Notes under the pieces: generated by a model
Database searches by the model: none
The model's input: only the letters and a program-made list of their open reading frames with translations
What the model was told of the DNA's origin: nothing
Shown: in pieces, positions 10,240-18,860 of the stretch
Layout: each line of letters begins with the position of its first letter
Numbering within the stretch: the stretch's first letter is position 1
Source: Symsagittifera roscoffensis
Taxonomy: Eukaryota > Xenacoelomorpha > Acoela > Convolutidae
Length of the DNA: 64,000 nt
Direction of reading: 5' to 3'
Assembly (NCBI RefSeq): GCF_963678635.1
Contig: NC_087062.1
Span: 59,652,084-59,716,083 of the forward strand
Position numbers and translations under genes: made by a program

Positions 10240-11773
10240 GTGTCCGGGTTGATGGGGATGGCATACAACCCCTTCTTGGATTCAGAAGCTGGAAACGCTT
10301 GCATTAATTTTGAAGTAGCGGAGTTGTTGAAGTTCTGGACGGAGAAAATAATTGAGATTGATCCGACGGAAAGGGAAAGATCGAGCTTAGGTCTGCTATA
10401 TGAGAAGATGCCGGAAATTATCAGTGTGCCGCCTTCGGACAAAAAAATCGAATTAAGACTGGGAAGCGGAAACGACGTGTTGTCTAATAATTCGGGGACC
10501 ATTTGGAAGTTACTGAGACCATCTTGATGCCCATATCCCCACGCAAGCCTGATTGAGGAAGTTATGGAGCGGGTGAGATTGTCGCCAGCGAAAGATGAAG
10601 ATCTGTGAAAATTGAAAATAGTGCACAAATTAATCCTACCTCATGAAGGGGAATCGGAGGGAGCAACGAGCAAGTTGGACAAGCTGGTGAAGGAGATGGA
10701 GCCGGGCATCTGTCTGGACCTGGCATATGGAGGCGGAGAGCATTCCTGTGATGGGCGGTCCTGTGTCAGAATAAAATCCTTCCAGAGGGGGATTTAGCCA
10801 CTTGGTTCGGTGACATAACTGAGAAGGAGAAGAGAGAGGTGCAGATATTGGCTAAGTGTTACGCGAGCACCACTGTAAATGTAGCGACGGCATTGGGATT
10901 TTTCTCGATGATGTGCAGTTTACAATCTCTAGAGATGCTGGAATCCGAACACCATTTGGTGACAGCGTTAAGCGTGGAGTCATGGCCAGGTAGGTTGCAA
11001 ATGATCCAGAAGCACATCAGAGGATGGAAGATTGGTCTTGAGGCGGAGTGGGGATTTCCTGTGAGCTAGGCCTACAGTCTACGCACGAATGCGAAGTCTC
11101 TAGTAGGATCAGTCACGGCCAACCTGTGCGGAAGCCATTATCCACTACACATGGCGATGGTTGAAGCATCTAGTCAGAGGGTGCTAATCGACAAAGCTTT
11201 CTCGGTGCCCAAGTGTGTACGATTGGCACGAAGGTCGCACCACTCTCACAAGTTGTTGCGGAAGTTACTAGGAGCAGTGCCTGGAGATCGAAGAGAGGAC
11301 TTGAATGAGATCTGGGGGAAAGAGCTCTGGAGTCTGGAAAAAGAGAACACAAGTGGCTTTGAAAGACAGAATACGATTGCAAAAGCGATGAAATGTGCAC
11401 CAGCCATGGAAGAAAACGATGTGACGCATGAGAAAATGATGAAGTTTGAAACCCTGTTGGAAGCTTCGGGAGAAAGCAACCTCTGGAGCATCAACCTGAC
11501 ACGCGGGGAATGCCCATGCCATTGTCTGGCACAGACAGTTTGGTATCCGCAGCACTCATACCTCTGCTTGATATGGTACGTGGAAGAAATTCGGTCAATA
11601 AGGCTACCCAGTCACCAGCAGAAGGTCACTCTTTTTGTGGTGAGCACGATGCTGGCGTTGCGATGGATCGAGGAGAATGTGACCAAATATCGAGAGTCGT
11701 GAGCACCAACAGTGGAGTCAATACATGCCATCGGTTACAGCCGGAGACTAGAGTTGTTCGAGACTGCGTGTAA
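10240..11773 (+). pseudogene. Unidentified coding-like region, broken frames, Ty3-type element
   Basis: Consecutive sense frames at 10240-10527, 10612-10797, 10839-11069 and 11151-11702 probably come from one older protein of around 450-500 residues. Visible parts include FEVAELLKFWTEKIIEID, a Cys-rich LAYGGGEHSCDGRSCVRIK, and CYASTTVNVATALGFFSMM. The composition looks globular, not low-complexity. I do not recognise a family. Its place downstream of integrase is where env or captured host genes occur, but no signal peptide, membrane segment or glycoprotein pattern is clear. Confidence 0.4.
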
Positions 11774-11866
11774 AGTATTCGCTGTGCCCAAAGAAGTGAG
11801 GCACGTGTAGAGTCGCATGAGAGTTTTTCATGGTTTCGAGCGACGCTAACGTCGTGCCGGTATACG

Positions 11867-12295
11867 GTGACGAAGAATCACATGAAGAAGCATCAGAAAA
11901 AATATCGAGAGCTCCTGGCCGAGATCGGGCCCGAGGCCTTCAAGAGACTCTTGCTAACTAATCGTAATGCGATAACCACGGGTTGGATAAGGGTTGGTAG
12001 AGTGTCTCGAGATAACACCAAAGCGAGCGAATCGATATTGGAGGAGGACTTGGCGAAGAACGTAAGTCTGAGATTGCACAATTCCTTTTGCTTGAATAGG
12101 GAATCTAAAGTAAAGGGTATGCCGAATCAGGCGAAAAAGCTACAAGAGCAAAAGGAATGGATGCGAGCCTACGAACAGCTGAAGGCATGGGAAGAGATCG
12201 TGATCAGTTCCGATGACGAAGAAGAAATGGCAAGGCAAATTACGATGTCGAGTGTTTCAGGACCCAGTACCTCAAAGACAAGAGGAAGGAACTGA
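11867..12295 (+). pseudogene. Last accessory ORF, 142 codons, with a possible SUMO-interacting motif
   Basis: The frame is highly charged: a basic N-terminal part (KKHQKKYRELLAEIG), a middle helix, and the acidic segment EEIVISSDDEEEMA near the C-terminus. Aliphatic residues followed by Ser and acidic residues match the usual SUMO-interacting motif pattern; that role is inference. It ends just before the composition changes, so it is the last coding part of the element. Function unknown. Confidence 0.45.
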
Positions 12296-12379
12296 AGAGG
12301 GTGTTCAGGGATTGGTTCTTGAATCGTTAGCGGGGAGAAAAGGGCTTGAGTGTGAACTCAAATGAAATCTGAGGACACG

Positions 12380-12790
12380 GAAAGAAATTTTATTGAAAAA
12401 ATATTGTTATTATTATTTCATATCTACTATATAAATCAAAATACTGCATGACAATTTTCTGAATGGGCAAAACAAAAGAAATTTTGATTGCTGTTTAGCG
12501 ATAATGTTATAATTTTGCATGACTGTGAATTTTGGGGTGTAGATAAACTTAAATCTGCTGCAAACTTCTGTAAATGACAACTGGCACTGTATCTTGAGAC
12601 GCACTCAACTTTCTGGGGGCTCACTGACAGACGACGAAACGCAATGAGGTCATCTATCTTGAGTCCGGGGACTATGTGCCGGTCGGTCATATTTGGAAAT
12701 TTGACCTTGAGCAACGTTTAGTCTTGATTTTGGGATGAAACGAAATTTTTCAAAATTCGTATTGAGCTTGTCATGCTCACGTTTCTCGCG
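12380..12790 (+). mobile_element. Fragment related to the PLE leader, opposite orientation to the PLE at 14-18 kb
   Basis: The + strand around 12,680-12,780 (GGTCGGTCATATTTGGAAAT, then a GTCATGCTCACGTTTCTC block) is the reverse complement of the diverged leader sequence near 16,960-17,090 and 17,945-18,070. So a piece of a related Penelope-like element lies here with its sense strand on +. The remaining ~250 bases to the left share no clear motif. Confidence 0.6.
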
Positions 12791-13930
12791 ACAGCTGAAA
12801 AATTAAGGAAATAAGATCAGAAGATTCGAACTACAATCGCGGGAAAGTAGTACAAAAATAGGAGCTGAAAATGTTATTCGCAATTTCGCCGCATAAATCG
12901 AACAATAGTAGAGCTGTCTCGAGAGAGAACAAGTCGTGACGAGAAGAGACAAACAAGAATTGAGTGGACCAGAGTGAGCCTTCGGTGGAAAAGTGAACAG
13001 CTGAAGCTGCCCAATGGTCGAAACAGAAAATTTGTGTCTTGAGGTAAAACTTATTCACTCCAAAATTCTTGAGTTAAAATTGATTGCTGGATTAATTTTA
13101 AAGTCGCTTATTAATATGGTTACGCAATTATACAAGACGTTTCAGTATGTAAAGACCCAAAATAAACTTCTTGAGTGTGTTTTACTTTGTTATGTTGGGT
13201 TAGGGAGAGTCTTAGGTTGATATATATGAAATGGATCAAAGGTCCACTGTCTAATAAAAAGTAATTGTATACAAAAAGTTCCGACCTGTTTATAACAACG
13301 TTTTTGTGTTTTGGGTGTTTTGAGACCTAGGCATTGGGGCGTTCTTATTTCTAGAGTAGGAGGTATTTTGGTAGTAGCCTTTAAGCTGTAACGCCGTTTG
13401 TAGTCTCATTTCGCAATTGAACCGAATTGGCTCCTACCGCATGAGGTAGAAAAACATAAGAGATCGTGTCCCTGACTCTTGAGCCTATGGTTTTAGAGCC
13501 TATTTTTCTTTAACCTCATATTTGACTTAAGTAGGCGACTGTTACAATAAGCATGCTATTACTTAATATAAAGGTCTGATCCACCTAATCTAGAAATCCA
13601 ATTCACCTTCTTTTTTTATGTTTTTTTTTTAAATTTTTTCTTCTTATTTCTATTCTTTTTTCGGTTTTTCTTTCGCTGTTTGTCTCTTACCCGTTTTTTG
13701 TTCCCCAGTGACCCCCAAACTTGGTCAGCTAAGCGGTCAGCTAGGCCTCGTATCAGAAAGCGCACCGAGAAATTTTCACAAGTTTACTTTAAAAGCTATC
13801 ACAGTAAAACCAGAACCGAAACAGTGGAATTTCAGATGGATCAACCTAAAACTCGCCTTATCTCAATATAGCTATATAAAATGCACTCGAAAAATAAAAT
13901 TAGGTACTCACATAGTGACGCGACTCTAGA
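12791..13930. other. No gene recognised; AT-rich spacer
   Basis: Short open frames occur at 13,014-13,220 and 13,680-13,929 but show no motif. The 12,890-13,030 part is less AT-rich and could be a remnant of an LTR or an untranslated region of the neighbouring element. Nothing matches the left end of the window. A T-rich tract lies at 13,600-13,680. Confidence 0.3.
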
Positions 13931-14270
13931 ATTAGGTAAATAATGTAAGAAATTTTTGCTAAAAAATAAATTTCAAACGTTTTCGCAACTATGTGCATCG
14001 TCAGGATTTTTACAATAAACTACTCTAAATGACGATAAAACATCAATTTACAAATGTTATTTACAATAAATCACATACAATTTGGTTCGAAACCATCATG
14101 ATAAAAAATTAGCCAATCACAGTTGACCTCTAAATTACTTTTAAGATTAAAATACTTTTAACCTCTAAAATTAATTAAACATTTTAAAATTAATTTGTCT
14201 GGAAGTTTCTGAGTCATAATTTCGATTTATACATGTACGTTTTGAATAAAAAACCAAAAATATTTTGGGA
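13930..14270 (-). mobile_element. 3' untranslated region of the Penelope-like element
   Basis: This AT-rich region follows the stop codon of the PLE frame on the - strand. It has no coding potential. The 3' boundary is not marked by a target duplication that I can see, so the left limit is approximate. Confidence 0.4.
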
Positions 14271-15815
14271 CTAAATTTTCAGTGTTAACTCCCTGCTCCT
14301 AAACTCATCGCGCGTGTTCAAGCCCGGTTTCTCTTTCCTGATATGTATTGCCTCTAGTGTTAGCAATTTTGTTTGGTTGTTTGACCTATCTATAATTTCC
14401 CAACTAAGATCTGCGCTATTTCCCTCAAGTTGGCATTGCTTAAGGTGGAGGCCTACCGGTGTGTCTGCTTTCTTATGTTCCTCAATTCTAGTGGTCAAAT
14501 GTCGAACAGTTTGTCCGACATAGGTGGAAGTGCATCCACTACATGACAGTTTATAAACCACTCTTGACTTGAGGTCATTAGAAAATGCTGACTTCAGAGA
14601 TGGTAAACATGATTGTAGTTTTCTTGTGGTGAAAACCACTTGAACGTTCGTTAATTTTCGTAACCTGTTAGCAAAATATTGGCTCTGGTTACCTCTATAT
14701 TGCACCATCAGCATTGGGGGCTTCTCATCCTTTGGTGATTGAACTGACAAACCCCTGTCACTATCCAGGGGCTTGCCTTTACCCTCGATGATCTTGCACA
14801 AGGCGTCTGAAGCCACCTTTGCGGACCAATTTTCAGGGTACTGATTTGTCAGCCATTGCGCCCTATTAGTTTCCATAGCCTTATCAAATTGCTCCCAGCT
14901 AGATGTACTCCTAAAAACCCTGTGTACAGTGCCTTGGATAACACTACGCTTATACTGAGTTTGGGCGCAGCTTCTATAGTTCAGTATAGTCCCTGTATCT
15001 GTTGGTTTTTGATACCAACTGCAAGTTACACGCCTATCCTGCGATACATTTATGTTCAAATCCAGGAACGGCAAATTCCCCTCCGAATTAGTTTTCTCTA
15101 GAGTGAACTGCAAATTTGGATGAAGAGAATTGGCGGCATCGAGAAGACAACTCGGCTCCCCTCTGACTGTTCTAACAATGTCATCCACATACCTGAGGAA
15201 CAATTTCACCTGGGGAGTATCCTTCTCCTTGTTCTTAGCTCGGCAGCAGCTTTCACAGTACCAGACTATCTCGGTTATTGATGCGTATACGTCATCGGAT
15301 ATTTTTCCGCATTTTAGATGATACCAGTTTCGGCAACTCTCGCATTCAACTCCCTTTGATCTATATGTGACTTTCCTGTTGCAACCTGGGCACAAGCCGT
15401 TTTTAACATTAATTTGCTGTACCCCCGTTCCCACCGGTATTTGTTGTCGTAGAGCAAATTCGTATTCTTTCAGCCATAATTTTGCCAGAATTACAGCGAG
15501 GGACGCGCACATTGCTAAACCATCAACTTGTACATACCATGAATCATTACACTTGAAATATACTTTGCTGACCGCCATATTCAAAAGCCTTTTCATGGTT
15601 GCTCTTTGAATTTCAGGAGGAGACTCCTGGCTGTACAGCTTCTGTAAAGCAATTTCAATTGCCTCCTTCAGGGGAACGTTGGTGTACAAACTTTTCACAT
15701 CAAGAGATATTATGGTTTCATCCGGATCTAGAGCAATGTTTTCTGTTTTTTCTCTAGCCTCTTTAGTATTGGTTTCTATATTTGCTTCATCGATGTTGTC
15801 AAAAAAACTTTGCAA
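14271..15815 (-). pseudogene. Penelope-like RT with an inserted PHD finger and GIY-YIG endonuclease
   Basis: Open frame of 514 codons, sense on -. Palm motif A is SLDVKSLYTNVP (about residues 38-48). Motif B is VDGLAMCASLAVILAKLW (98-114), with Cys where Gly is more common. Motif C is RYVDDIV (208-214). Between B and C lies a C4-H-C3 PHD finger at about residues 142-190: CPGC, CESC, WYHLKC and WYCESC. The C-terminal GIY-YIG nuclease has VYKLSCSGC, TYVGQT, R443, EH at 446-447 and E488 in LEAIHI. Such elements copy RNA at a nick cut by the nuclease. The frame opens at a TTG inside a run of seven T shared with the upstream frame, so the true protein starts further upstream and is broken here by a one-base indel. 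Confidence 0.9.
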
Positions 15816-16374
15816 GCATTATGTTAAGATTCTCATACGAGCTGCCGGGAAGTGATAGTACAGGTCGTAGGGGTGTCTCATCCTTGTGTACCTTAGCTAA
15901 ACCGTACAAACGGGCGGGTTGCCCCCCTGTTGATCTCATCTTAGAATAGAACTGATCACTTATCTCGTCTCTTTTGTTCATGGCTAGTAATTCTTTGTTA
16001 AGTTCTTTCTCAATTTTCAGTATCACCTCATCAGTGGTTGCATCTTTTTTCACAAACTGAGCAGATTGCAACAAGGATTCCAGCTTTGATTCATATGTTT
16101 GTTTCCTCATTATGCAAAAACCAACCCCCTTATCAAAAGGCACAGCCAGCAACCCATTATCTTTGAGATATTTCCTCGTTTTTTCAACGGCTTTGTCTCT
16201 TGGGGTTTGCCGTACGTTTTTTGCATATGCCTTTGCCGCGGCTTCTATTTCACATAAAAATTCACCAGATGTTTTTTGATTTTTCAATTGTGAGAGGAAA
16301 ATGTCGATATCCGCCAAAAAATGTGTTTCGTTAAATTTGTCTCTAATTGGATGCTTGGGGCCCATTGATAGCAC
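15799..16374 (-). pseudogene. PLE N-terminal half of the reverse transcriptase
   Basis: This 191-codon frame carries the conserved N-terminal segments of Penelope-like RTs: GPKHPIRDKFNETHFLADID, then LKDNGLLAVPFDKGVGFCIM (fingers) and RLYGLAKVHKDETPLRPVLS (RT motif 2 and the following helix). It runs into the 514-codon frame at a T7 run near 15,800, where the frame changes by one base. At its 5' side it is separated from the start of the protein by a 4-base deletion near 16,409, seen by comparison with the second leader copy. Confidence 0.85.
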
Positions 16375-17347
16375 TTCATATACCCATTCAAGCAGTTCAA
16401 TATTATCACCTTAACTGATCGCTCATTTCTCCCCCCAAGAGGTTTATCTTGTCTCTCGGACAGTTTTTCTAACTTTTTTCTATGGTTTTCTGATGTTGTA
16501 TTTAAGCTTGCCTCAACTTGACGTTTCACGAATCGGAAAATGGATGCCCACCACTGTTTGTCAATTTCTTTTTGCACCAGTGATCTTGCTTTCCTTAGCA
16601 TCTCCTTGTACCTTTTCCTATCCTCATTTGCCCTAGAAGTTTCAGTCCTTAGTAGTTTCAATTGAATAATGTAAGTAAAGCACCTCTAGATGTTTTTAGT
16701 GATAAGTAGTTTTAAATCAATAAGTTTGGTCTTCTGAATCATTGAGCAGCTTCACTCGTCTGCCTGCACAATCAAGATTTTTTTTCGCCATGCGATGATA
16801 TTCTCGTTAAATTGGCAATGCTCTCTGTCAGGAACAAAACAGTTCGACTCGAATAGTAGATTTCAGTAAAATTGCGAACAGCAAATTTACTGTCGTCTGA
16901 CTTTTATCGTTTTCCCCGCAATTGTAATTTTAGTATTCTGATAAAATTAACTTCTGATTTTCAGGAGAAACTTGAGCATGACATGGTCTATTCGAATTTT
17001 TCAAAATCACTTTTTCACCAAAATCAAGGTCAAACCTTCCAAATCAAGGCCAAACTTCCAAATATGACCGACTGGCATACGAGCAGCGTGTAACTGCTCA
17101 AGAATTGGCTTCGTTACCGATTGGTTGGTTTTGTTTTGATGCTGATTTAACTCCTTTTTTTTTTAATTTTTGGCATTTCGGAAAGATTTGAAGATGAAAT
17201 CAAATCATACGTCGGAAAACTTTTGGAAGATCTTTCTCTTATAACTTTTTGCAAAATCATTCTTCGGATTTCATCTTCATTTTAATCAACCATTTCCATT
17301 TCAGTCTATTAGGTTATCATTCTATGTATATATGTCATATCACTATT
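16368..17347 (-). repeat. PLE leader / pseudo-LTR copy A
   Basis: About 980 bases, nearly identical to 17,352-18,335. Each unit holds the N-terminal coding segment on its left and the 5' untranslated part on its right (sense -). Head-to-tail partial duplication of this kind is known for Penelope-like elements and is called a pseudo-LTR. Differences from copy B include a 4-base deletion and a few substitutions. Confidence 0.85.
16375..16661 (-). pseudogene. PLE protein N-terminus (copy A), basic coiled-coil-like
   Basis: The segment encodes a Lys/Arg-rich helix (RKRYKEMLRKARSLVQKEID) and KLSERQDKPLGG. The same sequence occurs at 17,390-17,724 in the tandem leader. Compared with that copy, this one lacks four bases near 16,409, which puts it out of frame with the RT. 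The high charge suggests RNA or DNA binding; this is inference. Confidence 0.7.
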
Positions 17348-17351
17348 AGCA

Positions 17352-18335
17352 CTTTATATACCCATTCAGGCAGTTCAATATTATCAAGTACCTTAACTGA
17401 TCGCTCATTTCTCCCCCCAAGAGGTTTATCTTGTCTCTCGGACAGTTTTTCTAACTTTTTTCTATGGTTTTCTGATGTTGTATTTAAGCTTGCCTCAACT
17501 TGACGTTTCACGAATCGGAAAATGGATGCCCACCACTGTTTGTCAATTTCTTTTTGCACCAGTGATCTTGCTTTCCTTAGCATCTCCTCGTACCTTTTCC
17601 TATCCTCATTTGCCCTAGAAGTTTCAGTCCTTAGTAGTTTCAATTGAATAATGTAAGTAAAGCACCTCAGGATGTTTTTAGTGATAAGTAGTTTTAAATC
17701 AATAAGTTTGGTCTTCTGAATCATTGAGCAGCTTCACTCGTCTGCCTGCACAATCAAGATTTTTTCTCGCCCAGCGATGATATTCTCGTTAAATTGGCGA
17801 TGCTCTCTGTCAGGAACAAAACAGTTCGACTCGAATAGTAGATTTCAGTAAAATTGCGAACAGCAATTTTACTGTCGTCTGATTTTTATCGTTTTCCCCG
17901 CAATTGTAATTTTAGTATTCTGATAAAATTAACTTCTGATTTTCAGGAGAAACTTGATCATGACATGGTCTATTCGAATTTTTCAAAATCACTTTGTCAC
18001 CAAAATCAAGGTCAAAACTTCCAAATCAAGGCCAAACTTCCAAATATGACCGACTGGCATACGAGCAGCGTGTAACTGCTCAAGAATTGGCTTCGTTACC
18101 GATTGGTTGGTTTTGTTTTGATGCTGATTTAACTCCTTTTTTTAATTTTTGGCATTTTGGAAAGATTTGAAGATGAAATCAAATCATACGTCGGAAAACT
18201 TTTGGAAGATCTTTTTCTTATAACTTTTTGCAAAATCATTCTTCGGATTTCATCTTCATTTTAATCAACCATTTCCATTTCAGTCTATTAGTTTATCATT
18301 CTATATATATATATATATATATGTCATATCTAATA
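17352..18335 (-). repeat. PLE leader / pseudo-LTR copy B
   Basis: This second tandem copy ends on the right in a short TA microsatellite (about 18,302-18,322). Its coding part (17,390-17,724) stays open into VLDNIELPEWVYKVL, then diverges where the downstream copy begins. It lies upstream of copy A in the sense of the element and so could supply its promoter. Confidence 0.85.
18302..18322. repeat. TA dinucleotide repeat
   Basis: A run of alternating T and A at the right end of PLE copy B. It marks the approximate element boundary. Confidence 0.8.
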
Positions 18336-18466
18336 TATATGCACGGCTTCGCTTGATTTTTTATAGTAAAAAAATTGCAAAAGTGCAAGTAAATCAGTTT
18401 CAAGGTTTTTTTTTTGGAATTTGTCGGTTCATCTGAGAGCGGTGCTGCAATTTCAGTTTTTGTCTA

Positions 18467-18503
18467 TCGCAAGTAGCGCGAAGCTCTGCTTTACCTCAGT
18501 GTT
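18467..18503 (+). repeat. Hairpin-tail repeat, copy 1
   Basis: Copy of a ~36-base dispersed unit whose consensus is roughly CGCAAGTG-N-TGCGAAGC followed by NNNGCTTCGCCTCTGTGTT. The inner part folds as a GCGAAGC/GCTTCGC stem. This copy is just upstream of the NPDC1-like start. Confidence 0.75.
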
Positions 18504-18851
18504 AAAATTTTGCTGCTGCGTTTTGTCCACAGTATAATTTTAAAGCATTGAAAAAACTTTTGAATGGTGAAAACGAGCATTTCATACTCGTAAAAAACTA
18601 TAATTGCATATGAAGTGCTATAATTGTAAAGTTCAGGCTTTCAGAGAGGTAGTTCAGTTCCTCTGAAGTCGGTCGAAGTAAAAAAAATTTTGTTCAAATT
18701 CGAAATAAAATTGCCCAAAAAAATTATTGATATTAGGCATTTTTGAGAGTAAAAACCTGAATTTCCGTTTACTTTTGTCCTCTGATCAGATTGAAGCATT
18801 TTCAGAACAAATGAAATAATCACACTCAAGCTAACTAATACCCGACTTATC

Positions 18852-18860
18852 ATGCTACAG
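18852..18860 (+). CDS. NPDC1: NPDC1-like exon 1 (three codons, Met-Leu-Gln)
   Basis: ATGCTACAG is followed by a GTATTT donor at 18,861; with the acceptor TTTCAG ending at 18,929 it makes a 69-base intron in phase 0. The ATG at 18,921 (ATGTTTCAG) overlaps the acceptor and would also give a complete protein differing only at residue 2, so the start is ambiguous. No intron is needed in that case. Confidence 0.45.

Larger units (their letters stand above)
1..12400 (+). mobile_element. Large decayed Ty3/gypsy-type LTR retrotransposon (left end cut by window)
   Basis: Domains appear in Ty3/gypsy order on the + strand: leader, gag, zinc knuckle, retropepsin, RT, RNase H, H2C2 zinc finger, integrase. 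A further ~3.8 kb of coding-like sequence follows. The strand is rich in A and G and less AT-rich than the DNA after about 12,360, so the composition break marks the right side of the body. Reading frames are interrupted many times by stops and frame changes, and some motifs are damaged, so the copy is inactive. I could not identify either LTR, a primer binding site or a polypurine tract with confidence; the left end lies outside the window or within the first 600 bases. The order integrase-after-RNase H excludes a Copia-type element. Confidence 0.85.

Noticed and set aside
8616-11773. Envelope gene of an errantivirus
   Set aside because: No signal peptide, no furin-like site, no membrane segment and no glycosylation-rich ectodomain could be seen.
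12600-12680. Hammerhead ribozyme in the PLE leader, as known from some PLEs
   Set aside because: A CTGACAGACGACGAAAC stretch resembles the core but the CUGANGA box has an extra base, there is no room for stem II, and the matching place in the full PLE lacks the motif.
14314-15609. + strand frames opposite the PLE
   Set aside because: Shadows of the - strand RT frame; no motif.
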